From Uloborus plumipes (taxonomy: Eukaryota; Arthropoda; Arachnida; Araneae; Uloboridae), in the NCBI GenBank assembly GCA_038373865.1, contig JAXGGA010001102.1:105312-169311 (forward strand): a DNA stretch of 64,000 nucleotides, read 5' to 3'. The position numbers and the translations under genes were made by a program. Below the pieces are notes generated by a model. It worked only from the letters and a program-made list of their open reading frames with translations. It had not been told where the DNA came from and did not search any database. Below are positions 22,780 to 36,435 of this stretch, piece after piece (the first letter of the stretch is position 1; each line of letters starts with the position of its first letter).

Positions 22780-25700
22780 GTATCTCGTAATGTTTTGTTT
22801 CTTTAAAAGTAAGACACTAAAAGTAAAATAAGAGCTACATTTTTGATCTGGACCTTGCTTAAAGATGTTATTTCACGATGTTAAAAAACAGTTTTAAATA
22901 TTTATTTATATAATTTTAAATTTTAAAAATTCTTAGGAAATGGAGTTTGAAAATGTCTCTACTGATGCCCTGTCATTAACTTAAATGGCCTAATTCCATT
23001 ATTTATAATAGGTTTTAAAAATAACAACTTGATATTTGCTGATCTTTATCACACAAACTGCAAATACTCAAATGGGTAATAAAATGCAATTTTTGTTTTG
23101 TTGTAAAGGCACTTTTTGCTGCACTGGAAATTAGTGGTTAGAAGAGACAAGTCGACTTGTACATTGCATGTTTCTGAAAACAAGAGAAGCATCTAATTTG
23201 ATGAATATTGCTGGGTAATACTCCCATAGCTAACATTATGATAATTGTACCGTACTTTACATAGACTAGTAGAAAACCGAAGAGAAAATGAACACAACTA
23301 ATATAAAAATAGTAATATAAGTTTTGCTTGAAAAACGTGATGCAGATAAGAAAACTTCATAACTCTATGGGCAGAGTCAAACATGAAATAAGAAATGTTA
23401 TCCCTTTATTCTAGAAGAGTATTGGCAAATAAAAGAGGTAAGTAAAAATATTGCTCTTTCTGCAAATAACCAGTACAAAAATCAGTTTGCATAATAGAGC
23501 AATAAGCTTTGGGGTTTTTAAGCATTTCATTTACCCATCCTGTTCGTTTGACCTCACTTGACTCCATAGAATATAAAATCATTTGTTATGGAGCAAATTA
23601 AAATGACAACGGATAGTTAAAATTGTTAAAGGAAACTGAATAAATTGAAATGTTTTGGAGCTAGTGATAGTGCATAAAATATATTTAAAAACTATTCTAT
23701 TTTTCGTTTTTTTTTTTGCGCGTGTAATTGTGGCACTTAGCATTGAAAAAAAATGCTGTGATAAATACATGAAACGTAATTTTTAATGGAATTGTGAAAT
23801 AATATTTTTCGTAGCAAGAACACAAACACTTGATTGCTACATTGTAAAATATTCTTGACTTTAGTAAAGCAAAAATTAATGAGAGTTTCAGAATAGCTGA
23901 AAAAGTTGAGAATTGAATTAAAGAGGAGCTTCATCACGTCAGGTAATTAAAAGAAAATGAAAAACCAATTGCAGGAACGCGTGGTTTTAAATAAGTATAG
24001 AAAGTCTCTTTTATGATAAGAGAGAAATAATATTGAATTTATTATTTCAGTTAGCTATGATGTTAATTCCTGGTTTGCGTTCAAAGCTTATTTGTTTTAA
24101 ATTTGAAAAAAAAAATTACTGCATCTTCTAATAAATTCAATTCATACTATTTTCACAAGTCGAAAAAACCTTTCATCGATGCAACGTTTTTATATGCAAT
24201 GAGTTAATAATTTTAAATGAGCATATTTGCAGTATAATAGAACATAGTAGGTTAATGAAGACTACGAGTATGATTCATCGATCCAAGCAAGTAGGTGAGG
24301 CACCGCGTGCCTGAAATGGCGAAAACTCGTGAATTAATCCTACAGGACAACTGAATACACAGATTGTGATGGAATGCTCTGGCCAACTTTCAACATGACA
24401 GTAATAATGTCTCCTTTAGTTTCTTTCCCTTACACGTCGCATGGGTAGGTTAAATGTTGTATAAAATTGCTATTTTCATGTTTTTAAGTCTACTTTTGAT
24501 CATTTACCTGGGTAATTTAGTATGATCGGTTTGTTTAAAAGGGAGGGGGTGTGAGCAAATTTCGCACTACGTTGTGAATGTTATGAAATGCATGCGTTTA
24601 TTCTTGATGATAAAATCTCTTTTTTTAAATGAAATTTTGTCGTAACTGGATTATGACCATATAACGCTTTATACGAACAGGTACCACTAAATTATGAAGT
24701 ATATAATTACCTTTGTGCAATAAATGTAAACTAAACTGAAATAAAACGTTAAAGAAGTTCGTTCGTTCGTAACATCCCTGCGTATTTGCTTCTTTAACGT
24801 TGTATTTTATTTTATCCCAAATTATGTTTGCTAGCCGATGTCGAAACTCTTTATCTTAGGATCACTTGACAATATAAACATTAAACGCATTAAAATAGCA
24901 AGATTTGAAATGAGAATGTAGCATTTGAATTGCGAATTAAAAGAAAAAGTTCCTGTAAAATATGTTTAGGTATATCTTGTTTTTAGTATTCTTTTAGGTA
25001 CGGAGTCATAGATTGTTGATTGTAATTTGCAGGTCTTTTTGTAGTTTTAAAAATAACGTCTCATCTGACTATCGTGTGTCATAAACAAAATTCATTGGTT
25101 CTTAAGTTAAAAAGGATTTGCATAAAATATTTTTTGCGACACATCTTATTAAATCTAGTTGCAGTAGTTTAAAGTATGTTGGTGGCTCCTCATGTTTTCA
25201 ACTTCTGAAACTCAGCATTTTAGCTGCATCAAATAGATCTTCCTCAATTTCACCATTAGAAAACCGTATCTGTTAGACTATTTGATCATAATTTGTAATT
25301 TCCCTATTTTTTTCTAAAAAAAACTTTTAGTCCTAATAGCTTTGCTCCAAACATTTATTGAAGCTTTCTTCAAAAATAATGCACTGAAAATATAGCTAAT
25401 ATCGTTAAAAGAAAACGTAGCAAAGCTATTTATTTGAATCTGGAAAACGTAATGTTTTTATATACTAATAATAGTGGAATATTGTCTTTACATCCGACAG
25501 CCTTTCCAGTGATCACATATTAATTTTATCCCTAATATAGACATATATTCAGATATTCACAGCTATACTTTTTTTCTGCAAATACAAAAATATTTCTCCT
25601 GGTTAAGCATAATTTACTGAAAAGGAAGCATGAAATTAGAATTTTTGCTTCCGTCAGAATGCATATTAAATCCGAAGATTAGTAAGTGTTGTAAAACACT

Positions 25701-26194
25701 CGTTTTCAGACACCCCAAAAAAATAACCTTGTCACAGTGACTAATGAAGGTTTTCTCATATGAATCAGCTTTACTTGTCTGTATTATCACACCAGTTTCC
25801 GAATGAAAAATCGTCTTATTTATGGTGATGTCTTTATGTCGTGCTTGAAGTCATTTGCGCTAAATGTAACTTCTGTTCTTCCTGACACCAGTCTTCTATT
25901 AACTCGTTAAAGCTTAAGTTGAATTTTCTGGATGTTTAAAAATGGTTTTCTTAAATATGTATTTAGTTTCAGGTCTTACTGCATACAGCATAGAATTTAA
26001 AATTTAAATAAATGTCAGAGCTTAACAATTAAGTATCATTGTTTAAGGATTTGTTTACTTTGAATTACTGTTTGTTTGGTTCGCTTCCCATTAAATCTAA
26101 TATGAAAAATATTTACACAACTTTTTTTTTTTTCGTTTCTTTTTTTGTCATTTTTTTATCGTTCTTAGTAGAATCGTTTAATTAAATCCCGAGT
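22780..26194. other. AT-rich sequence, no gene recognised
   Basis: Apart from a hairpin at 24739-24812 nothing stands out; frames at 23579-23937 (minus) are AT-biased and unsupported. Confidence 0.45.
24739..24812. repeat. Imperfect hairpin of about 74 nt
   Basis: AAAACGTTAAAGAAG pairs with CTTCTTTAACGTTGT across a 31-nt loop containing TTCGTTCGTTCG; pairing extends with mismatches into flanking A/T tracts. Size resembles a small-RNA precursor but no other evidence exists. Confidence 0.35.
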
Positions 26195-27540
26195 TCGAAC
26201 ATTGTTTCGTTTTTGTTTTTTGGATTAGTGCACCGAAATGCAAATGGACTGCAATCAATTAAAAGTTTTCGTAACAATATTTTTTGTCTATAAAATAAAA
26301 TGAAATAAATAGTTGATACTGTATATTAAAAAATACGAAAACGAGACTTTTTTTTCAAAATATATCGCGAAAGTTTTTTTTTTGCGCTATGTGACACATC
26401 AGCAGATGCATCGATGCAGATGCATGATGCTCGAACATTGTTTCTTTTTTGTTTTTTGGATTAGTGCACCAAAATGCAAATGGACTGCAATCAATTAAAA
26501 GTTTTCGTAACAATATTTTTTGTCTATAAAATAGAATGAAATAAATAGTTGATACTGTATATTAAAAAATATGAAAACAGGACTTTTTTCTTCAAAATAC
26601 AGGGTGTCCACTCCAATCGTGGACCAATAGCTAATTTCTAAACCGTTAGAGATACGCATATAGTTTATTTAGGAAAAAATCTCCAAATTATGAAAGAAAT
26701 TTTGGGTCTATTCAATGTTTTTCAAAAAATCAAATTTTGAAAGAGTTACGAAATTTAAATTTTTATACAGCCCCCCAGTCCTATCAATCATATTTAGTAA
26801 AACATTCTTGACGCTGTAACGTTTAAAACTAAAAAAAAATCACTCCTCTACCACAAAAATTGACCGAGTTATGACGTTTTGAAAAATCAAGATTTTGCAT
26901 TATTTCATGACGTCATCGAGAGATCACTTAAGGGACCGTATGCGAAATCCTTCAAAATCTTGATTTTTCAAAACGTCATAACTCGGTCAATTTTTGTGGT
27001 AGAAGAGTGATTTTTTTTTAGTTTTAAACGTTACAGTGTCAAGAATGTTTTACTAAATATGATTGATAGGACTGGGGGGCTGTATAAAAATTTAAATTTC
27101 GTAACTCTTTCAAAATTTGATTTTTTGAAAAACATTGAATAGACCCAAAATTCCTTTCGTAATTTGGAGATTTTTTCATAAATAAACTCTATGCTTATCT
27201 CTAACGGTTTAGAAATTAGCTATTGGTCCACGATTGGAGAGGACACCCTGTATATCTTGAAAGTATTTTTTTGCGCTCTATGACATATCAGCAGATGCAT
27301 CGATGCATACGCATGATGCTCGAACATTGTTTCTTTTTTGTTTTTTGGATTAGTGCACCAAAATGCAAATGGACTGCAATCAATTAAAAGTTTTCGTAAC
27401 AATATTTTTTGTCTATAAAATAGAATGAAATAAATAGTTGATACTGTATATTAAAAAATATGAAAATGAGACTTTTTTCTTCAAAATATATCTTGAAAGG
27501 TTTTTTTTTTTGCGTTGTATGACATATCAGCAGATGCATC
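26195..27540. repeat. Three tandem copies of a 236-bp unit, one split by a MITE
   Basis: Units start at TCGAACATTGTTTC: 26195-26430 (236 bp), 26431-27319 (889 bp, which is 236 bp after removing the MITE and one TA), and 27320-27540 (221 bp, incomplete). They share TTTTTTGGATTAGTGCACC, AAATGGACTGCAATCAATT and the GATGCAT-rich end. Units two and three are more alike than either is to the first. Confidence 0.93.
26600..27250. mobile_element. Palindromic MITE, family A copy 2 (651 bp)
   Basis: Begins CAGGGTGTCCACTCCAATCG and ends with the complement. Arms of almost 300 bp pair nearly perfectly around an asymmetric centre of about 57 bp (containing CATGACGTCATCGAG). TA flanks both ends. The third unit of the surrounding tandem repeat gives the empty site, AAAATATATCTTG, showing that TA is the duplicated target. 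No coding sequence. Confidence 0.95.
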
Positions 27541-29649
27541 ATTTGCTTTTCAACTCTAGGAAGTTCAATTAAAATCACTAATTTGACGTCAGAAAATTAT
27601 TAAGCACAACTCATTAGTTGAGTAGTTTTTTCCAGTAGGCTAACCCTACCTCCATTTCCTTACTTTAATATGTTAGATTGTAGGCTACAAGGATGTAATT
27701 TCCTTAGTTTTTTTAATTTCTTTTGTGTGTCCGACATAACTGAGCATATTACTACAGCTAAATACAATTAGATGAAAGTAGGCTTGTTTAGTTCTTGACG
27801 TACTGCGGTTTTCCTTGTTAATAAAATCTCGGCATTTTAATTAAGCAGAATAAATTCAGCGTCTCTTTATTTTATGAATTCAAGGTTCAACGTTCATAAA
27901 AATGTGATGTTTGCTCAAAGGTTTCGTGAAGGGTGTGCGTGGCTTAAAACCAAGCATTTGTTTGAAGAAAAGTATGTTTTATGTTTTTCAGAATTGAATG
28001 CTCTGTTTTCAAAATCTGATCACGAACATAAACCATGATTGTATTCGTCTTTATTTAATCAAATTTGAGATGTTTTCGAGTTTGTTTACCAAAAAAGTAT
28101 TAAACATTTTGTGTGATGTCACCATGAAATTTTTGTTCTATTATCAAAATACAGTTTTTGTTTTTCTTCTGTTCTGGGTCACGCAATTGCCATTTCAGTA
28201 TCAAGTGAATGCAACAACAAAATTTTCTTTTTTAAATTGTTATCATATTGAAGATGCTCTAAAAATACTACATGTTGGTTGCAAATAAAGAATCGCCCAA
28301 ACAGCTTGGGAGATTTCTATCTTTACATGTAATATGTGGAACAAAATGTATCACGCAGATGCAGATAGAAATAATTATAAGGAAAATACAGTTGTTGTAT
28401 GGTTAGCAGTGTTCACACAAAAGGGAATTATTATAATCAACCTTAGGTGTTCTCCTAATACGTGTTGCAATTCATGTTATTATTTTCAAGCTTTTTCTGT
28501 CAAAAGTTGATTGTGTAGATACTAGCAATATCTCCGAACATTCATTGATCTCTAATTTGTTATTACCCATTACAGAAGAAGAAGTATATTTTGCAATAGC
28601 TGGATACCATGCTCTTTGAATACCAAATTGCACAAAAAAAAAAAAAAAAAAACTGTTCACACCTATCATCCTTTCAGCATGTTTTTTTTAAAAATTAACT
28701 ATCAAGCATACATTATCTTGAAGTTAATTATAAATAGAATTTGTGAAATCTTAAGAACAATTTTTATTGTTTATTTTTGGGAAAAATTTACTGTACAAAT
28801 ACGTTAGCTTATAATATTCCATATTCAAGAACTAAAATTTCCTTTTTAAACATATTTTTGCTGCATACATTAAAATATCTTGGCATTAATATCATATGAA
28901 AATTCAAGCTCTCATTTTGCCACTTTTTCATACTTGATGAATTTTAAAAATTTAACAAAAAATCGCTGCATTGTGAAACAAAAACAAAGGAATTGTTCTA
29001 AAAATTAATTAACTATATGGAATTAGTTTGGAATAATTTATGTTACTACATACAAGAGAAAACATGTTTAAAAAAATGAGGAAAGCTGAAAAACAGGCTC
29101 CGATTAAATTATGTCGTCATTAAGGAATATTTTGTAATTAGATAAATTAAACAAATAATTCTCCCTAATTCTTCTAAGGGGTCAAATGTCTCTTTTTTCC
29201 GAAAATTCTCTAAATTACTCTCTTAAACACTTATTTTCTATAATTTACAAGAAAATTAGTTTAAAAACTTATGTTTATTTTCCTTTTTTTCTTTCATTCC
29301 AATGAGACATGCACTTGAGCCAATACATAGACAGGCCAGATGAAATACAGAAATTAAACAGCTTTGTTATTAAAAAAAATAATGATAAATGCTAAAATAC
29401 TTAGCACGTTTCAAGAGGTAATTATCTTTTAGCATTAGCCCTGGTAGCACATCGTTCCATAAAAGTTTTACAAAAGTTGTCAGCTTTAAGACAGCCATTT
29501 AAAACAGTTTATGAAGCATTTAAACGTCACGTGTGCAACTTGAACTACCAACAAATAAGTATACGATCGTTACGTGAATGGGTAATCATCTCCATATAGT
29601 ATATATAAGTTAAGAATTTCTTTAAAATCAACCTGAATTAATTAGCATT
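27541..29649. other. AT-rich sequence, no gene recognised
   Basis: No supported gene. A 54-codon frame at 28124-28288 with a hydrophobic start and a short frame at 28472-28669 (minus) were considered and rejected. A possible diverged MITE with CCCTGGTAGCACA at one end lies near 29446-29552. Confidence 0.4.
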
Positions 29650-29695
29650 TAATATAGCATTCTTTTAAATTAAAATTTAAAAGAATGCTATATTA
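29650..29695. repeat. Perfect palindrome with 22-bp arms
   Basis: TAATATAGCATTCTTTTAAA... is followed, after two bases, by its exact reverse complement. It may be a tiny foldback repeat or a hairpin-type terminator; too little context to say. Confidence 0.8.
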
Positions 29696-30200
29696 TTGTT
29701 CCTGATTGATTATAAAATCAAATTAAGGAAAAATAAAAAATGCATTCATACTTTAATATTGCAAAATTAAATTTTGGTTATTCTCAATTGAAATCTTGTG
29801 GAACTGAAATTTTGTTGGATTGTTGGCTTGCTTCGTGCCTAAATATTTACAATTTAGCCTTGAGTAAAAAAGGTTGGAGACACAAGAACTAGTGTGTACA
29901 TAACTTACCTTCAAGGGGGGGGTGGAGTAGTTCATAACAGTTATTACATGTAGATAAACTAGAGAAATAGGATTTGGTAACAATTTAAAACCCAAAGGTA
30001 ATGCGGTTTATCCCCGAAGGGATCATTGAGCTCGGAGGTAATTCCATGACACCACCTCCCCTCACGCGTTGCGTCAATAACGTCATTGTATATCAATGCT
30101 TCTCTACGTTATTTTTCCAAATTCATCAAGTTCTGTTAGTGTTAGATGTACGTTGTCTGATCCTCTAACGACACTAACTTTCCTTCCCACTTGAACTACA

Positions 30201-30605
30201 CTGCAAAAAATGAATGTTGTTTTTACGGTATAATACAGATAATTTTAAGGTAATAAACTGTAAAAAATGCTAATTTTACAGCAACAAACTGTAAAATTTG
30301 AAACTGTGCAGGAATTAACTGTAAAATAGCTAATTTAGAGTAATAAAGAGCACAATTTATAATTTTACAGTTCATTACCATACATTTTACAGTTTTAAAC
30401 CAGAACCTCTGCCGCCAGTATTATACTGTAGTTTTTACAGTATAATACTGCTAAATTTTACTGCAATAAACTAGAATTGCTAACTTTACAGTGAGAAACT
30501 GTAAAATTGCTAGTTTTACAGTTTATTACTGTGCATTTTACAGTTTTAAGTTGGAACCTCGGTTGCCAGTATTATAATGGCAAAACATCAATTCATTTTT
30601 TGCAG
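30201..30605. mobile_element. MITE with CTGCAAAAAATGAAT ends, copy 1
   Basis: Starts CTGCAAAAAATGAATGTTG and ends in the complement ATTCATTTTTTGCAG. The interior consists of degenerate repeats of ACTGTAAAAT-TAGC and its complement, plus two blocks of the type GGTTCCAGTATTATACTG. A second, shorter copy lies at 36436-36774. No coding sequence; superfamily unassigned. Confidence 0.75.
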
Positions 30606-31560
30606 TATAACTATGACAACCCATGGGAATCAATGTACATAAGTTAACTTATTCAATCAATCTTATTATCTTTTGCATTATAGAATCAATAGCCATATTT
30701 TATCTGGAGATAGAATAAATCATTAGTTTTAATTTGGAGATGATTTTCCGCATTTTATTAGGGAAGCGTCATTTAAACTTTTGTTTCTGCATAGGAACAT
30801 TTTCCCTCTCAAGACTAATGGAAGTTTGTGCATCATAAGTAGCTCTGAGAGAGTGTTTCTCTTCCTGGTAACAAATTTGCAAAGTGTTGCTCCCAAATGA
30901 GAAAGATAAAAATACACGAAATGTTTCGTACTTTTACTGCTAACATGTCTAGTTACAAAAAACTAAACTCAATGGCTCCAACACCCCATGAGCCTAATGC
31001 GTAATGTGTTCATCTCAGCTTCCGTGAACGGTTTTAAAAGGTGGGAAATTCTTGAAAATTTAACAAATCGGTATTGGCAAGATTGAAAAGTGAATACCTT
31101 CGTGCTTGAAAAGTAAATTGTTTTTTAGCCTTGTTTTCACAAAAACACACAGTCGACACGCGTTTTGTGGTCATAAGGAACCCCATTTTTTAATGCAGTC
31201 TGAGCTATAGGATAAAAAATCATTAGATAACAGCAAACACATATTGATGCACTCACACTTCGTTGCTTTAAGAAAGGGAGTTCTTGTAACCCCAAAACAA
31301 GTGTCTGCAGTAATCTGAAACTTTGTGAGATAAAACGTTGAAAAATCTTAACTGGTAAAATTGCCAGCATATTTATTTGGTACTAAATTGAGAAGATAAA
31401 GAATCGCAGGAATAACCCCTATCTCGTCAGATTGATCTAAACTTTTCTGTTAAAGAAATGAGATTCCTTCATTGTTAAAAAAAAAGACGACGAAGTTATT
31501 TCTCTAAATACCAGCAAAACCCTGCAGAATGTCGCATTAACAGGAAGGTTCCGACCAATA
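30606..31560. other. Less AT-biased sequence with short minus-strand frames, no gene assigned
   Basis: Minus-strand frames at 30729-30917 and 31137-31370 look slightly more protein-like than the background but show no motif, splice sites or repeat partner in the window. Possibly an unrecognised repeat. Confidence 0.3.
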
Positions 31561-31562
31561 TA

Positions 31563-33110
31563 CTGCCGTGCTAAGCGCAAAAATGGTATCTGCAGTCGAG
31601 CTCAAACTGAGAAAAACTCTTTTTTCTCAACTATTTTGAAGTTTTGCGCCTCCATGTATTTGAGTTAGATGATAGGGGAGAGTGGTAATAAATGGGCCAC
31701 TTTTTGGTTTTGAATTTTTGTAATTTTTTCTAACACTTTGTTTTAACTCTAAATTGGTGTTTTAGTTACTTTACTTATCTGGCTATCTAAAAAAGTCATA
31801 AAAGTTGGATTAGCACCTGTCTATAATGAATTATAATAGAAAATAAAAATTTTGAAATTTGGCCCATTCAACCCCACCTATGGGGTTGAACGGGCCATCG
31901 AAGGTAATGAATGGGCCACTAAATGAATTCAATTAAAACATGTGGATTTAATCTTTTATTTGCCGCATATGACAAAATAAATGTTGCACTTGACATGATG
32001 ATACAAAATCATACTGATATAAAATTATATAAACATCAAAACTGATGCAATTAAAATAAAACTGATGCATACCAAGTGTAGCAGAAAAATGACTAAATAA
32101 TGAGATTGTAAGAAATAAATAACATCAAATATACATAAAAAAAAATAACAGATAATACACACTATGATTCAACAAAATTTATATATTTCAAAAATAATAT
32201 TAAAAATCACTTTCAAAAACTTCATCTTCATTTTCAAACTTGTCAAAATTCAAAAATTTCTTTTACAATTTACTAGACATCAGAATAAGAAATATCTAAC
32301 TTAAGTTACCAAGAAAGAAAATGAAATTGTACTGTGAGGAATATAATATGAAGGAGAGAGGGGAGCTTTTTCAAGCCATGCACTGCGACCAGAGGTCTAT
32401 TGTACTATAGGAATATAATATAGATCTGCAAATTATATTTAAAAGTTACTACAAACCTATTTTGACAACAGTAATCTTTATCTATGACAGTCAGTTGTGT
32501 TTCATATTAATGCGAAAATCCAAAGAAAAGGAAGGAAAACAATATTTAGATGACCCATTCATTACTATGACATAGTGGCCCATTCAGCCCCACCTATACT
32601 TTTGGAATACATTTAGGTTTTTTGAGTACATTGAATTTAGATAACATCAAAATACATCTTAAGATTAGTTTATAGATATGGAAAGACTAGCTTATACATA
32701 TGTATGCAGTGAAATACTTGGTACATTTTAGCTAGGAAATGTTTTACTAAAAAGAGAAAAACTTACTTTTCAGTCAGATTCTTGACCATGCCACTCTAGT
32801 TCGAAAATGGCTCAACGTAAACGAATGAAAATTGGATGAGTTTAGTAGAACAAATAGCTACATCTATTGGTGGCATCAAAAAAAAATTCATGCAAATACT
32901 TTTTCATATTTTGTTAGTGGCCCATTCATCACCATGGCCCATTCATTACCACTCTCCCCTACTTTTTCAGAAAATTTTAAGACATGTTTTTTTTCTCAAA
33001 TGACCATAAAACATTGTATGCGGGTAAAATATGTTACCAAGAATTACCTGGTGGCGATAACTCAATTTTGTTAAAAAGTGCAGATACGACTTTTGTGCTT
33101 AGCACGGCAG
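31563..33110. mobile_element. MITE with CTGCCGTGCTAAGC ends, split by another element
   Basis: Left end CTGCCGTGCTAAGCGCAAAA and the reverse complement of the right end CTGCCGTGCTAAGCACAAAA begin inverted repeats of about 32 bp, flanked by TA. Without the 1285-bp element inserted at 31675-32959 the unit would be about 260 bp, a normal MITE length. Confidence 0.75.
31675..32959. mobile_element. Element with GGGGAGAGTGGTAATAAATG ends, nested
   Basis: Begins GGGGAGAGTGGTAATAAATG and ends CATTCATTACCACTCTCCCC; terminal repeats continue into GGCCAC-type sequence and TA lies outside both ends. Repeated GGCCCATTCA-type blocks near both ends (31860-31920, 32560-32600, 32920-32945) suggest subterminal repeats. 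The AT-rich interior has no frame with transposase features, so it is non-autonomous. Superfamily unassigned. Confidence 0.72.
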
Positions 33111-33112
33111 TA

Positions 33113-36100
33113 TAGATCAAATTCGAGAACAAGACGCATAATATTAATTTCAGAAAGCCCAGCAGTTATCCAAATGAAAAAAGTTAGATGGTTACTTCAT
33201 CAGCGCCTTTTTCACAATAGCTAGTTTAATTACATATAAATTGATTTCGAATTGATCGAATGACGGCATTGAGTTGTCTATACATTTACATCATCAGATA
33301 AAATTTTTTGTATTTAATAAAATAAATGCTCTCAACATCATTATTTGGTTAATTTTAAATGTTCTTCAGTTCCTAAGCACCGCAACTATTTTTTCAAAAA
33401 CTGTTAGGCTATTATTTTAATTCCAACTAGAGGATTTTTAGTTAGTTAAGAAACTTTCAGCCGCTGCTGTACAAAGATAAATGTTTTTCGTGGATTAGTT
33501 GTTAACAATTTCTTTTTATGGAAAGTTCCATATTCGTTCAATAATTCAATAAAACAGGCTGTTTAGAAGCTGAATAAAACATGCCCCAGATCCTCATCTA
33601 ATACACTGAAAAAAAGCAGATAGTCTCAAATTCATGAAAAATAAGCAGTGTTTTAGTTTTTATAAGAAACCAATTTTCTCTTTGGGATAGAAAAGTCTCG
33701 TTTATGCAACGTAAAAAATACCTTTAGCTGAAATTTCCTGACAGCCACTTCCTGTTTAGTCAAAGAATGTCTAAAAGAAGTATATATCAGGAAAGTTATT
33801 TCGAAGAAAATTGCTGTTTTTATGTCAAACACTAAAAAATGTATCAGAAATCAGTTTTTATTCCTTAACTATTCTTCTTCAACAAAATATTCAAATAATT
33901 TAAGAAGAAAACTGCTGAGGGCATACAGATCATTAATGCTTATCTCTCATGATATTTAGTCCGGTAAAACTACCATACTTGAGCTTATGTTAAAAAAAAA
34001 TCCTTTTTTAGTGTGAATGACCTATTATTAGCCTTTCTTCCCTGGCTAATAAAAGATGCTTTACCAAGTAAATGCTTAAATTCTGTTAAAATTTCTTCCA
34101 ATATTCGTTTGTTTTGTATGTATTCTTTAGTTTTACATGTATTCTTTAGTAACGATACAGTAGTTAAGAATAAAGCAAAAATTGTTTAGGTATCTAAAAT
34201 GCAATCCCATGTCTCATATCATTTCATTCAGCACAAATTTTAACACTATATCTGGAAACCCGCCAACTTTCATGAAAAGTGGAAGATACCTTTTGGCATT
34301 TTGACTACTGCTAAGACTTTTGGCAATTTCAGTTTTTACGCATCCCATGGGAGAAAGTTGCTAAGATGTAACATTTATAAAAGAATGAACTAGACAGAGA
34401 GAAGAAGAGTGACGTAAGTAGACGTTTTTAGTAGTTTTGAGTAAAACGCGTGTTAAGTTCAAACTCTAGGCAGCAATTCTTTGAATATTTTTTTCCAAAT
34501 AATGCTGTATAACAGCATATGCTAGGCTCTTAATATCATCTCTTGCCCCAAAACAGATGTGAGTTCTTTTTACCGTTTGTAATATTTATCTCCAAATACT
34601 TAGTTTCTCACTTACTCCCTATTGCTTCTATCTGCTTCAAATGATAATTTATGTTTAATTTTATGTATATCTGGTCAAAAGCGAGCCATTTGGTTATCCG
34701 TTGGGTACATATAGAAGTGTGGTGCTATCGAGTTTAGAGTATTTAAAACTTTTTTTCCTTGTGTGTGTGAGAGAGAGATGTGGTCTTTTTGCAATTAAAA
34801 GCGGCATATTTCCTGTAGTAAGATTTTTTTTTCAATTTAAATTCTTCCATTACTTTGCTTGCTATTAGTTCAATATGTTAACGAGATGTCTCTTTTATTC
34901 AGTGTATGTTGTTGTTAGAACGTCTATTTTTCAAAATTAAAAGGTGATTATGAGTAGCCCTACTAATGCTGACTGCTTACACAATGCTGTTTTTCCATAT
35001 TCTGTAAAAAAAGCAGATGTCGTGTATTTGGATGTGGGGTAAATATATGTAGGGGAATGTAGGGCAAAGGGAACTGGTAAAATATTTTCACGGTTTACAG
35101 CACCACCTATTTAACAATATTTCAACTAAGTTCCTAGACATATAGTTGATTCCTGTTAAATAAATAGCTCCAAAGATCAACGAAAGCACATATACAAGTC
35201 ATTTTCGAAATTTGATACCTTTATTGTAATATTTGCGGTTTTTCGAAAATATTTCTTGTTATTATAAAATGATACATTTTTGTAAGTGTCATTTCAACTA
35301 GTAATTGAGATCCACTGATGTCCAATGCAGTCCTTATTTAGCTCATATTAGGCATGTTTTGATTTTAAATGTTCGATGAAATTTGTCAAGATAGTTATCC
35401 GCAATTTATACAGGTCAATCAAATTAAACTCCAAACTGAATAAATACTATTATCACAGAGAAAAATTGGAATACATAAAAACTAACAGGTGAAAAAAAAA
35501 TCATTTTTTTTCCATCTTGAATTCCTGAATACATCGTAGAATGAAAGTAACTGATGGATATCAACTGTTGTTTTTAAGCATAGATATCTTACTGTTGCTT
35601 TGAGGCAAAGACATGGAGATTTCATTTTTACATAAAAAAATGTGTCATCACTATTTAAAATCTCGTGACTCAGAATATTAAAATCATCTCATAAGATAAT
35701 GCTTTTAATTTTTTAGGACACTGGTTGAATATTTCAAGATTAATTGCATTATCAAATATATGAAAAACAGACACATGTAAAGCTCTGTTTTCTCCATTAA
35801 ACAATCACACACCACACATTCGAATATAATAATTCATAAGACATCAAATTCTTAAACTAAAATCATTGACGTTATACATAACTAAAAGTTAAACAAGCGA
35901 ATATTAATTTCTAATGATGATTCTTATCTTTAGCAAACATAATCCAAAGCTCCCCGCCAACTTTGACAAAATTATTGCCACATTAAAATGCAAACCGTAC
36001 ATGACAAGGGAAAGTTTAGAAGTGGGAGATAAAACCAAATCTGAATAAGCTTTCAATTCCATTCGCTTGAATGTAGTTTCACATATTGACCCTCACTAGG

Positions 36101-36433
36101 AACATTAAAGAGCTTAACGAATCGCCGTAGGGAACATTCTCATCACATCTAATTTTCCACTGATCACAAAAGGATCAAATGTGCTCGAAGGGTAACCCGG
36201 ACGGAAATTACTCAATGGTACGCAAAGGATCAAATGGCATGAGGATTTTTAAGAGCTTTTCATCTATCCAGTTGCAAAACAGGAGTTAGTGGGAGTCAAA
36301 GTTGATATCACAGTAGTTGAATAAACTATTTGAAATACTGCTTCTATATTTAGTATTGGCTCTCGTTAAGGGTCTGTTTTGGAATTAATTGAGATGATTG
36401 GATGATTTATGCTTATTGAAACAATGTTTTCTA
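33113..36433. other. AT-rich sequence, no gene recognised
   Basis: No supported frame, RNA gene or bounded element. GATCAAATG with short flanks is repeated near 36172-36240. Confidence 0.45.
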
Positions 36434-36435
36434 CA

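Noticed and set aside
28124..28288. 54-codon frame starting MKFLFYYQNTVFVFLLFW, signal-peptide-like, with a good start context
   Set aside because: Short, AT-rich, hydrophobicity expected from T-rich codons; no splice sites, homology or repeat partner.
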